Shown piece by piece: positions 53,801-63,000 of a stretch of DNA of 64,000 nt. This DNA is from Candidatus Poribacteria bacterium. Its GTDB lineage: Bacteria > Poribacteria > WGA-4E > UBA9662. Location: contig JASMLX010000004.1 of assembly GCA_030748495.1 (NCBI GenBank), positions 1 through 64,000 of the forward strand, given 5' to 3'. Numbering within the stretch: the stretch's first letter is position 1; each line of letters starts with the position of its first letter. The notes under the pieces were generated by a model, which did not search any database, was not told the origin of the DNA, and worked only from the letters and a program-made list of their open reading frames with translations. The translations under genes were made by a program, and so were the position numbers.

Positions 53801-54025
53801 TTGTCGTTTCTCGTTCAGAACTTCTGCGAAATCGCGAGATTGAAAACGAATGGTGTCCCAATCCTTGGGATCGACAGTGATTTTCACATCCAAGACCCTA
53901 TCGGCAGGAAAAATATCATCTGCAGTTAGCTTCTTGCTTCCGCCGTTCTGAGCATGAATGGGTACTACCACAAGGCCTATTAAGCCCACAAATAAAATTA
54001 GACTAATCTTAACTCCAGTTTTCAT
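50825..54025 (-). CDS. Secreted CotH-kinase protein with C-terminal ankyrin modules
   Basis: A signal peptide (ISLILFVGLIGLVVVPIHA) is followed by a CotH-type domain (about 25-400): RVLDVKITVDPKDWDTIRFQSRDFAE, GIRKKGFIGSQNSTRPSLKIK, GYSGNRNNFFIYLNPGNNKFHFIPWGADSLFEG. The final Asp motif is WGAD instead of WDxD. A middle beta-sandwich region (about 450-720) follows, then ankyrin repeats (about 790-1066) arranged as two tandem modules: SIWSAAAEGDLKTVKGHLAKG... and DIWTVAGTGNIEAVKQHLSKG..., each with GADI/GANV-type repeats. The start is ATG 54025 (MKTGVK) with AAAGGAGT upstream; the open frame extends to 54073. The ankyrin part on a secreted CotH protein is unusual. Confidence 0.85.
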   Translation of the reverse strand: MKTGVKISLILFVGLIGLVVVPIHAQNGGSKKLTADDIFPADRVLDVKITVDPKDWDTIRFQSRDFAEVLNEKRQYEPIDPPYTYVEAHVSIDGVEFPRVGIRKKGFIGSQNSTRPSLKIKLNHLDKKGQVDGLTNLTFNNNQQDVSLVSQFLGYALFNAAGSPAPRCSYANLTVNGQNLGIYAHVERIHKPLLQWAFGNKDGVLYEGTVVDFHPDWAGSFELKFGSDKVGRKKIQQLIDILDSPDEDIELAIGELVDLESFYTFWAIEGLVSFWDGYSGNRNNFFIYLNPGNNKFHFIPWGADSLFEGFGPFRQGMGDPVSVKIQGLIANRLYQLESGRRRYEQTLRRIIDQHWDAEFLLAETERIESLVTPYLTPQSVEEVVREAEEEAKGWINWLRSNPAAAREEALNSEDFRRLPAEAQRAIIEAVEQIETEEREGDENQKTGQFITDWSLLGPFYTQKSHDLDQDFLLEQGGEANIRPDQEQEFRNSKDQKLKWRPISDRKKIINLIEEIGRLDNVTAYAFCQIEGSGKEYVEFGLGSDDSAKVWINGMVVYQYREGRSVMIDQDRFTVKLNPGSNTCLVKVSQGMGDWGFVIRPVDRFPLSEGVMLSGQLTLKGKNRKKLSSIRLEAVIDSGESIISQDWGWLSNGDNYQRIVRVNKDTKLRLQAMIKGAVLVEQNIDLEPGQNTVVDLMVDTESSTVLKVLKKGATQSANRFVRSLEERRRFIRQRRGEIMAEIANGMPKWGIPPAQPAIMRSEGFDFRPPDSSIWSAAAEGDLKTVKGHLAKGTDNINTKDGQFGLTALSWATGANHVDTVSFLIQQGSNVNAKNRDGGTPLHTAAFFGLDELGTLLIENGADINARNNQGATVMDTLMLDWKTTEFFAGMMKLELDREMVETGRGKLVELLRQRGVDTGVSDPGSSSDIWTVAGTGNIEAVKQHLSKGVEVDAKNKDGATALHVAAILGHDEIAEFLIQKGANVDAKGGDGGTALHAAAFLGRSKVAKLLIGYGADIEAKNDQGATAMDSLKVDWRTTQFIVQLLQIRVDRPAVEQGRTKVAELLRQ

Positions 54026-54073
54026 TTGAAACTCCTTTAGATTAAATTCACTCAGGTTGCTATGCTGTCTCAA

Positions 54074-54707
54074 GTAGAGATGTATCGACTTGAGTGCCCC
54101 TTTGCTTATCTGTCACTTTTCTTCCTCTAAGAGTATGTTAGATTCTTACTATCTGCTGTATCCTTCAGAAAATAAATAATCCCTGTTTGTTCTTTCGGAT
54201 CGGCTAAAAAGACCTCTTTTGGCTTCTAAATGTACATTGCCAATCTTCTCGTAAACCAGCCTTGTCACCTACTCTGGTCTTCTGTGTAACGGTTTTGCCA
54301 ACTACCGTATGCCCACAATAGTTACCTGGTTGGCTAACACCAGTTCGGCATAATACACCTTTCTTGGCACCGCATTTATAACCGAAATACCTATAACCAC
54401 GAATAATCGCGAACAGGTAGGCCATTTGTTATTGGTATAGTAGTCCGTTCGATAGCGCGAAATCAGCTGACGCGCTGTTTCCTGGAAAGCGATTCGGTAA
54501 ATGAAACAGTATTCGGTAGAGATAATCAAGCCGAGCCTTCGGAAACTCATCCTGCGTATTGTGGCTTGAGTTGATTTGATTTTCCTCCTTGTATGCAGCA
54601 ACACTAGCCACAAGACCGTGCTAAAGGCGTCTAGCACCTCTCTATCCACCTATTTTCGGCCCCTCGTCGCCTGCGTGCCGTTGGAAATTCGAAATTTGGC
54701 AGACCGT
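54074..54707. other. Intergenic stretch without recognised gene
   Basis: About 630 bases upstream of the CotH-ankyrin gene and downstream of the PA14 gene. Minus frames 54204-54425 and 54302-54649 overlap one another and show no known family; they may be decayed sequence. A 7-bp inverted repeat (CTCAAGT 54069-54075 with ACTTGAG 54088-54094) lies about 45-70 bases before the CotH-ankyrin ATG and could be an operator or hairpin. No promoter could be fixed. Confidence 0.4.
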
Positions 54708-57398
54708 TTACGGGGACAATTTTTCTTCACCGAACTCCGGTTCCTTACCCGGTCGGACGATCCATTCTGCGAACAAGGAATCGAAATTATCTTCCTCAAA
54801 TTCACCGACGGTCAAGCGTTGAATGGTCTCTATTGGAATTGTCATCTCTCCGTAAAGCGGTGAGTGCCCCAGTAACTGTCCTTTGACGGTTGTCAACGGT
54901 TCAAATATCAAAATTGAACCGTCAGATAAATCGACGCGCACCATTTTCGCTTTAGAATCAGAACGGGTTTCCAACTGGTCTTTCTGTTTGTCAACCTCAC
55001 TTTTTTCTGGAGAGCTAACATCAACCACCTGCATTATTCGGTTCACAGGTAGGGACACCGTTCGTAACTTAGAGTCAAACTGAATCATCTGACTACTAAT
55101 TTCAAGTAAACTCCCTCGCATCAAATCACCTGTTTTAGCCACCAAGACATGACTTGGTGGACTGTCCCGTTTGAACCTGGGCACAGTTAAGGCGCGCTCT
55201 AATTTGGTTGGGTCAATCAGAGGAGCATCCGTCTCCCGCTCTATCGCCCCCAGGATGGTGTCCAGCCAACTGAATAGCCCACTTGTAGTGGTATTCAATT
55301 CGTCATAGTTCAATTCCCTAGCGGGGTTGAAAAGAATCGCTTTTACCTGTTTTGATTCGATCGTTGTGCCAATAATAAAGGGAGATTTAAAGCTCAATTC
55401 ATCTTCGTTATATGAAATGACCGCACAGGGAATCACTTCTCCATTTTTCAAATGCAGGAGAGAAGGAAACTCTAGCACATTAAAAGGTAGTCCCAGTTTC
55501 AAGGCGGTTCGATTTCGGTCGATTATAGCCGAGACACGACTGGTTAGTGCGAGTGATTTAGTCGCACCTGCGGGTAACCAGTTTAGGGGGGTGCTAGAGG
55601 TGTCAAAGGTAAGTTCCCCTCGTAGAGCTGACGATTCTAAGCGTAACAGGTCATCAACAGGGTTATCAGGTTCATATTCTATTTCGTTTACCGGAAACTG
55701 AATGGATTCTAGACCTGTCAACTTGCATATCACCAGTTCATTGGAAAAGTCAGTGCGCAGAGTGACTTGGTCCGGTTGCATCTCCTGAATCTCCCCTTTC
55801 ATCAACGCCCCATCGTTGTAGACCAGGTAAGAATTAGCAGTGTTGGTAGCCAGTCTTACACCTGTGCTGGCAATTCGATCCAACTGTGTTAGGTCGATGT
55901 CTTGTCGTTGCTGATTCTCGGCTATAACGTAGGCTTGACCGTCGGTCATGAACAGTCGACCGTAAATGACTTGGCCGTCTATTAAATATATTCTGGGTCG
56001 AGTTGGATCAATAGAACCTTGGTTGACCTCGCCTGTTTGGTGATAGACGCTGAGCCGTTGTAATGTTAAGTCTGAACCGCGATTGTGAATGTAGATACCC
56101 AGATCTTCTGCTATTATGTGCACCTGATCAATTTCAACCAGCAGTTGACCAGTTATGTCGTAAACCCATAACTGGTTCGTTTGACTGTCAAAGACCAGTC
56201 GTAGACGCAAATCGTGTTGCTCCTCGTCAATGGTTAAGACAGGCTCAAAGACCGTATCCTGAACAACCACTAACTCGTTGCCCCAAGTTTCCAGCCTTAG
56301 AACCTGTTCTAAATCTTCGCCTAAGGCAAAAACAAAACGTGGTTGGCCGGTAGAGATAAACTCGAGTTCTACTGCAAATCGATCTACTAATTGAAGCGGG
56401 CAAAAAATTTTGGCTTGTGCTCGCTTGGTCATTGGATGACCTCCGGGAGCATTTTGCCAAATGGACGATCTGTTTTCTTTTACTAAGGATACCTTATTTC
56501 GATTAGGGGCCATTATCGAAAGGCTTAATCTGGCTTCCCCACCGTAGTCCAAATACTCAACTCGCAGACTATGTCTACCTTTGGTTAAGCGGGTATCTAA
56601 GTTCCTACCATCCCCCATGAATTCAACCAGTTTATCATCGGCGTCCTCCTTTAGGTTAAAACCTGAGATTTGTTTGCCATCGATATACAGACGCGCCACG
56701 TCATCGGCCGAAAGATCAAATTGATATTCACCAGTCTCTTCAATTTCCAGTTGCCCTTCAAAGGACATGGCAAAATGTTCTTCCATCTCGGCCAAACCCA
56801 GATCCAAATATCCGGCCGTCAATATTCCTTGATAAATTGGCTTTAGTTGCAACAGGTCTGGGAACGGGTCACCCCATGTCCAATCGCCGGTAAATATTTT
56901 ATAAACTAAATTCTTGATAGGAGCATCAAGAGAAAGACCCCATGCACTGAGTTGTGAACCATCAAAAATCAGATTGGGATTAACGCGCCGGTTCATCGAA
57001 TAAACGGTGTCGCGGCTCACGCGAACCCTACCAAAACGCTGACTGGAGAAGAGGAAAGTACTATCGTTAGCCGCGACTAAATCAGCGGTCCAGACATCGC
57101 CTGATACATTACCAATTCGAAATGCCCCACTAGTTGATGCTGGGGAGTCGGGAAACGTAATTTTGGCCAAGGCGCCAATATCGATGATCAGGTCATCTAA
57201 AAACAGGGGTGAAGACCAGTGAACATGGACTTCTGAATTTGGGGGCTCGGAATCTGAGGCAGATAGTTGCCCGGACAGCGAATCACCATTTTTCCAATAT
57301 AATCGAGTAGCCACTTCCCCCGATTGGCTAACTTGGCACAGAAATACAACCAGCCAAAGCCCAAGCAATATGATGAATGGGATCCTCTTTCGGTTCAC
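54708..57398 (-). CDS. Large secreted PA14-domain protein, unknown function
   Basis: A signal peptide (about 1-27) is followed by a beta-rich region and then a PA14-like domain (about residues 190-300): FAMSFEGQLEIEETGEYQFDLSADDVARLYIDGKQI and LTKGRHSLRVEYLDYGGEARLSLSI. A lectin-fold-like region (about 325-450) follows: FAVELEFISTGQPRFVFALG and LRLRLVFDSQTNQLWVYDITGQLLVEIDQ. Three or more repeated strand units of the form LxNGxxxxxxIxxxxxDxVxL then appear (YNDGALMKGEIQEMQPDQVTLRT, HLKNGEVIPCAVISYNEDELSF, AKTGDLMRGSLLEISSQMIQFDS). The domain set suggests carbohydrate or wall binding. It starts 15 bases downstream of the toroid protein gene. Confidence 0.7.
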   Translation of the reverse strand: MNRKRIPFIILLGLWLVVFLCQVSQSGEVATRLYWKNGDSLSGQLSASDSEPPNSEVHVHWSSPLFLDDLIIDIGALAKITFPDSPASTSGAFRIGNVSGDVWTADLVAANDSTFLFSSQRFGRVRVSRDTVYSMNRRVNPNLIFDGSQLSAWGLSLDAPIKNLVYKIFTGDWTWGDPFPDLLQLKPIYQGILTAGYLDLGLAEMEEHFAMSFEGQLEIEETGEYQFDLSADDVARLYIDGKQISGFNLKEDADDKLVEFMGDGRNLDTRLTKGRHSLRVEYLDYGGEARLSLSIMAPNRNKVSLVKENRSSIWQNAPGGHPMTKRAQAKIFCPLQLVDRFAVELEFISTGQPRFVFALGEDLEQVLRLETWGNELVVVQDTVFEPVLTIDEEQHDLRLRLVFDSQTNQLWVYDITGQLLVEIDQVHIIAEDLGIYIHNRGSDLTLQRLSVYHQTGEVNQGSIDPTRPRIYLIDGQVIYGRLFMTDGQAYVIAENQQRQDIDLTQLDRIASTGVRLATNTANSYLVYNDGALMKGEIQEMQPDQVTLRTDFSNELVICKLTGLESIQFPVNEIEYEPDNPVDDLLRLESSALRGELTFDTSSTPLNWLPAGATKSLALTSRVSAIIDRNRTALKLGLPFNVLEFPSLLHLKNGEVIPCAVISYNEDELSFKSPFIIGTTIESKQVKAILFNPARELNYDELNTTTSGLFSWLDTILGAIERETDAPLIDPTKLERALTVPRFKRDSPPSHVLVAKTGDLMRGSLLEISSQMIQFDSKLRTVSLPVNRIMQVVDVSSPEKSEVDKQKDQLETRSDSKAKMVRVDLSDGSILIFEPLTTVKGQLLGHSPLYGEMTIPIETIQRLTVGEFEEDNFDSLFAEWIVRPGKEPEFGEEKLSP

Positions 57399-57412
57399 GG
57401 TTTTCCTCCAGC

Positions 57413-58486
57413 CTACCGCTCGTAGACGGGTAGCAATCGATAGTTTAACGCCAGGGCCAGGACCGTCATTCCAGTACCGTAAGCAAATCCGTGTGAACTG
57501 GAAAAACTACCATCATCCCGCTGCATTCGTTGTAGCTTCTCAATGGTGCGGCGGTTCCAGGATTTCCAAGCTTCTAAGTCACTGTGAAACAGCGCCTGAG
57601 CCATGTAGTAGCGGTTATAGAATGGATGGGAGTCGGTATCCATATCCATTCGTCGTTTAATGAAGGTCGAAGTGGCCTGATATTCACTCAAGTCTTTTCG
57701 TTTGCTGACGGCGTAAATCAGTGTACCGATAGCTGCTCGGGTAATACCATCACCGTGACTACTGGCGGGTTGATAGGAAACGCTGCCGTCACGCATGGTA
57801 TTAGTGCGAAAAAAGCTAAGAGCTTTATCCACCACATCGTTTGGCACTTCAATGCCCGCATTTCGTGCTCCAAGCAAGCCCATCAGTACCGTACCGGAGA
57901 CTGTGGTGTCGGCATCCCGTGAGTCCGGTGAATAACGCCAAGCTCCCCAAGGATTCTTTTTTTGAGCTGTTAAAGCACATCGAACCGCTAGTTCTAGGGC
58001 TTGACCGATGGTTCGTCTTCGCTCCGTTGGTACCGAGCTACTTTGCCATAGTAACTGGTCGTCCACCAGTCCGTAAGCTTCGGATAAAGCCAACGTGGCA
58101 AAGCCGTGATGGTACAGTGAACCGTGACCCGAACCCGTGAGGTGACCGGTCACACCATCTTGGTTGGCGATGATATTACGCAGTACTTTACGGATATTGT
58201 CTGCATACGGACCATAATCAGCATCTTCGCCGTTGGCTATAAAAGCCATCACGCAGATGGCCAGAATACCGGATCCACTTTCTCCACCGGACCAACTACC
58301 ATCTTCATTTTGAGTTTGAGCCAAGTATTGCAGTGCCCGATTGTTAATGCTACGGACAGCCATAGGGACACCTCGGCCATAGCGAATCGTTGACTCCTGT
58401 CCAGTGGCTCGTCCAACCGAAAACACACTCAGCAATATCAGACCAGCTAACCCGAGGCCAAGCGTGTGTTTGTTTAGTAGAATCAT
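57413..58486 (-). CDS. Secreted alpha-alpha toroid (prenyltransferase/squalene-cyclase-repeat) protein
   Basis: A signal peptide (about 1-30) is followed by repeated QxxxGSW-type helices: ALQYLAQTQNEDGSWSGG, ALELAVRCALTAQKKNPWGAW, ALSFFRTNTMRDGSVSY and TIEKLQRMQRDDGSFSS. These are the hallmark of terpene-cyclase-like toroid folds. The catalytic DXDD of cyclases is not present, so it is probably a noncatalytic scaffold or binding module, as in many planctomycete surface proteins. It sits between the PA14 gene and the 58501 gene (14 bases) in the same run. Confidence 0.85.
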   Translation of the reverse strand: MILLNKHTLGLGLAGLILLSVFSVGRATGQESTIRYGRGVPMAVRSINNRALQYLAQTQNEDGSWSGGESGSGILAICVMAFIANGEDADYGPYADNIRKVLRNIIANQDGVTGHLTGSGHGSLYHHGFATLALSEAYGLVDDQLLWQSSSVPTERRRTIGQALELAVRCALTAQKKNPWGAWRYSPDSRDADTTVSGTVLMGLLGARNAGIEVPNDVVDKALSFFRTNTMRDGSVSYQPASSHGDGITRAAIGTLIYAVSKRKDLSEYQATSTFIKRRMDMDTDSHPFYNRYYMAQALFHSDLEAWKSWNRRTIEKLQRMQRDDGSFSSSHGFAYGTGMTVLALALNYRLLPVYER

Positions 58487-58500
58487 TAGGATATCTCTCG

Positions 58501-59934
58501 CTACTCCTTATCCCAATTGTCATCTTCATTCATTTCATTATATTCGCCTACTCGATCTTGTTGCCACTGACTTAAATTCACACTATTCTTTTCAGTCATT
58601 AGTCGGGCAAAAAGTTGACGGTTGATGTCAGGGCCAAAATCGTATGATGATTGTAAGTCTTCAATCACGGTTTCGATTTGTTGCCGCTGTTTTTCGCTGA
58701 GTAGCAATGTTGTATCGAACATCGCTACGACCAGGTCTCTATTCGCCATCATGTAGTATGCTTTTTTCTTTTCCTGCTTTCTCTGGTATTCAGCGTAAGC
58801 TTCAATTGGCAGCACATCGCTAATGGTTTTTTGATAAAGTGGATGATTCGTCAGAACATCTTTGAAACCTGATTTCTGGTCTTTCTGCGTCTCTGGATCG
58901 AATTCCATCTTCCGGTTGGCAGCGCCGTCTGCCCTAAGTTTCATCTCGGCCAATCTTTTCTCTGCCTGCTGTTTAGTTATTCTACCGACTTCAACAGCGA
59001 TCCGAATCCGTTTTTCAGCCCGTTGAAATTCTTCTTTTCGTGGATCTTCATCTTCATCCCAATCATCATCATTCAGCCTATTGTCATCTTTGTCTCTCGT
59101 CCAAAATTCTTCCTTCATCGCTTCAATTTCTTTACCGGCTTCTCGGCGAGTTATCTTGCCTGCCTTGACCGCCTCAATGATCTTTTTTTCGGCTTCAGCT
59201 AATCGATTTTCACGAATTTCGACCTCATCAATCTTTGCCTTCCGTCTATTTTTAAGAAGCCGCCAGATATTGGACTGTGACTCTGACAGCACTTCATCCA
59301 TAGAGACCTTTAGTTTGTGGTATGCCATATTTACTGACTCCTCTGAGCCGTACAGCATATCCATTGAAGTCAACCGCCATTGAGCACCTGTCTCAGCGCC
59401 GAGCAGCTGCTCGATCTGCCTTCGTTGATCGGCCGTCAGGCTGAATTGCTGATCCCAGACAGCAGTCAGATGGCGATTGACCGCCTGCTGGTCTCGCTGT
59501 CCCCGTGCCCTGGTAAAATCCAGATAATCCTGAAGCTGCTTCTCGTTCAGGTATTTAGCCAATGCGGCCTTACAACCTGGTTGCGATAACACTATTTCCA
59601 GCATCTCCATACCGCCTTTTCTCGCAGCCCCTGCGAAACTGCGCACATTACCTATTTTTTCTTGCTTTAGCTGGGTCTCGATCGATTCGACGATCGATCG
59701 TTTAAGTTTATCAATAATTGTCTGATCCAGGTTATAACGCTGGCCCAGACTTTGGCCGACCTGTTCCAGTAAGTAATCGAGCCTCTGCATGATGTAATTA
59801 TTCAGTCGCTCTTGCCCTATTTTAGCCATTTTCCCGCGTCCGTCAGGGTTTATATGGTTATCTGCTCGACCGATACTGGAAAGTACTATTGTTGTGGCTA
59901 TTAGGAATAACCGGAAAAAATGGTTTCGAAGCAT
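58501..59934 (-). CDS. Secreted charged helical protein with duplicated AEK motif
   Basis: A signal peptide (about 1-24) is followed by mostly helical, highly charged sequence. Two similar segments, AEKKIIEAVKAGKITRREAGKEIEAM and AEKRIRIAVEVGRITKQQAEKRLAEM (about residues 248-340), appear to be an internal duplication separated by an Asp-rich loop (DDNRLNDDDWDEDEDP). The latter half has further helices with L-LT-x-x-Q-like patterns (LSEKQRQQIETVIEDL; SLTADQRRQIEQLL). Periplasmic LTXXQ-type regulators look similar but are shorter. It is the gene before the toroid protein (14 bases), in the DUF4175 operon. Function unknown. Confidence 0.6.
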   Translation of the reverse strand: MLRNHFFRLFLIATTIVLSSIGRADNHINPDGRGKMAKIGQERLNNYIMQRLDYLLEQVGQSLGQRYNLDQTIIDKLKRSIVESIETQLKQEKIGNVRSFAGAARKGGMEMLEIVLSQPGCKAALAKYLNEKQLQDYLDFTRARGQRDQQAVNRHLTAVWDQQFSLTADQRRQIEQLLGAETGAQWRLTSMDMLYGSEESVNMAYHKLKVSMDEVLSESQSNIWRLLKNRRKAKIDEVEIRENRLAEAEKKIIEAVKAGKITRREAGKEIEAMKEEFWTRDKDDNRLNDDDWDEDEDPRKEEFQRAEKRIRIAVEVGRITKQQAEKRLAEMKLRADGAANRKMEFDPETQKDQKSGFKDVLTNHPLYQKTISDVLPIEAYAEYQRKQEKKKAYYMMANRDLVVAMFDTTLLLSEKQRQQIETVIEDLQSSYDFGPDINRQLFARLMTEKNSVNLSQWQQDRVGEYNEMNEDDNWDKE

Positions 59935-60006
59935 AACTTATCTCCTTAAATTGAAATTTTAATGGTTAATTTTAGTGTAAAATCGCTGGTTCAACGGAAT
60001 CTACGA

Positions 60007-63000
60007 CTACTCAGAGCCAGATGTCGACTCAATTGATTTTCCTTCTAAAGCATCAAAGTAAACATCTAACCCTTGACGAAACTCCTCCGGCAGCACACGC
60101 CCAGACTTACCTAAAGCTTGCTTGGGAGCACGATTCCGAATAAAAGCCTGGCTACTGTCGTCGCCCATGCCCATTAGTAACAGCGCTGAAGTAGAAGTGG
60201 GAGGCACTTTGACCACCATCGGTGCATTTGGTATTCGAGCTGTTTCCAGCAGGATTTCAATTACCTCTGATTCTGCGGCAATAGCTTTAGCCCCAGTATC
60301 AGGCTGAGCTAGAATTTCTTCAACCTCCACCATGACTTCTGAAGCATTGATTAACTTGTTAAGATGCCTTTGGATTAACTGTTCCTGTGCATTGGGGAGT
60401 TCATCAATCTGCTTGACCAGGATTTTGGTTCGCTGATGAAGATGCTGTTGGGTTGCTTTCAGTTCATCTGCTTGTGCTCGATAGCCTTCGGCCTCAATGG
60501 CCTGTTTAGCTTGTTCTAACTCTCTGGTCTCTTCGCGCAACAAAATTTGGCGGTCGATAATACGGAGCACCTCGACAATAATCTTTGGTGGCAGGTTGGG
60601 TAAGATGATCAACTGCATATCTCCCGGCGGTGGTGGTGGCGGCAGAGGACTCACCAACTGTTCGGCCCAACGGTCCAGCGTATCAGCCCAAAATTCTGAT
60701 TCAATAGTTGATTGGCCAACCTGGTTTTGATTGATATCTTCTGATATAGCTCTGATCTGCCGCTTCAAATTAGCCGCCAACATTTCATAAAGTACCCTTG
60801 AGTAATTAACTGATGGTTTACGATCGGCATAAGCTACCATATCTTCCAACAAGGTAAATATAGTTCCAGATTCAGCCACCTGCTGCTCGCCTAATTTGGC
60901 TCGTTGGACCTGATTTTCTACTTCGTTATCAGGTAACCCAAAACCGTCCAGACTACTGATTTCAGCAGCAATATCGATTTGTCGACGAGAGGCGGCTTTC
61001 AGTCGTTTGACAAAGGTACTGTTTTCAAACCCTAGCAGCAATTGGTTCATATCGCCAGCCAACTCGGCGAAAGCATCCAGCAATTCCTGTTGTTCCTGTA
61101 CAGCCTGCAGAACCAGTTCAGCTGTTTGTGCTGATGGTGGATCACCTTCTTCATTTTCTTGGCCACTTCCCTTTAAAACAGTTACCGGAATTCCCATTCC
61201 GCCCAAGACTTGTGGTGGTTGTCCAGCCGGTTCGCTCTCGTTGAAACCAGATTCGAAATCCAAAACCAACGGGGTCGGATTAGCCGGCAGATAACCCGGT
61301 TTCCCGTCGGGCGGTTCACTCCGATCCACGTTTACATCACCTCCCGGGTTATTCGGATCTTCGGGCGTCTCTTCCAGACCTTCCGGCGGTTTCTTGCTGT
61401 CCGGTCCGTATTTATCGGCTTTTTCCAGACCACGGTCTTCGCCTCCTATCGGTGCGGGTGGTCCTTCCTCCGCTTCTTGTTGTCCCTGCCCCGGTTCAGT
61501 GGGGGCAGTCAGGTCAGACTGGGGCAGCGTTTCTGCCGTTTCTGTTGGTGTTCCCGGTGCCTCAGCTGCCTGAGCTAGTAAATCAGCCACTGAAGGCATC
61601 TGCTCTGCGGCAATCTCTTTCAGTTGTTGTAAGATCTCCGCCCAGGACTCCAGCTGATTGGGGTCAAATTCTTCGTTCTTGGTCGCTTCCTGAACCAACT
61701 CAGCGCCCAACTCAATCAGGCTTTCCAGCATGGCCGCATTCGCTGTCTCGGCAGCAGCCTGTTGCTGAATTTGCTGTCGCACCGCCGGATCGTCCAAGGA
61801 TTCAGTGGACAGGTTGCTGAGTTCCCGGTTGGCTTGATTCAGTTGCAGCTCTTTATCATAAACCTCCTGCGCTGCATTAACCCACAATGCCATCTGCTCC
61901 GCTAACCACTTGAAGTGTTCCGCCGGTGTTAAGACATGAAGCACCACATCAGGAGAGTAAACCCGTTGACGCTGGGGCAGATAGTCCTCGACAAAAGCTC
62001 GTAAACGTAAACTTTGTGGTCTTACCTTCTCTTTTCCAGCCGAAAAGGTGGCGGTAGTCGACATCTGTTGCTGATCTGGGCCGCCTGCGGCTACTATCTT
62101 TTCACCTGTCGACGGTTCCGGGTTTTGGACCGGATCGACAATGCCCTCCCATTCTAACCCTATAAGCTTGACACCGAAATCGTCACCAGCTTGAATTCCG
62201 AAAGCCAATACTTGATTAGATAAAATCACCTGGTTGTTTTTCAATTTGTTGAAGTTGACGGTTGGCGCTTCGTCGTCCACAGCCTGTAAGCGCAAAGTCT
62301 GAGGTTGCAGTGCCGTCAAGCCAAATTGATCGATCCAGCTAAGCTGATAGGCGATACCGGTGGTCACATTGAGGGCTTCAGTTGTTATTTCCGGCCCGTT
62401 CACCGCCTGAATTTTTCCGTTCAAAGTGGCTTCAGACAGGTTGCGCGTAGCCCTGGCCTTAAAAACAGCGGTACTGCCTCTGACCAAATTAATGCTGCCA
62501 CCACGCGCGTCTTGGAGACGAGGGGTAGGCAACTGCAGATAGGCCGGCAATTGGGCTTCGGCCGTTAGATCGGTCAGCGCCGGTCGCATTTTAGGAGAAA
62601 TTGGAATCGACCGCCGAGCGTCCCCAACCCTTACTAAGATCCCGCCTTCTGCCGTCTGCGGTGGTATATCAAATTGATAGGTTAAATTGTCACGTTCAGC
62701 TACAATTGGCAGTTGCTTGCCAAACTGAGCCTGTCCGGTATCCGGCTTGCGAGGAGAATCTTGTTTCAGTTCGGCCTCCAGGCTAAAGGGTTCGGCGTAA
62801 GCCACCACTCTGGCTTCAGCTTGACCTGCCAACTGAGCGAAGGTGTATCGTTCAATATTTCGCCAGGGCATTAACCAACGTGCCAGAGCATTGCTGCCAG
62901 CAGCGGGTAGCAAGATGTTAAGTGTAACTATTAAAAGCAGAGGGATAGCCGCCAGAACAGCCCAGAGCCGGTGTTTCGGATGTGGAACAGCTTCTGATAA

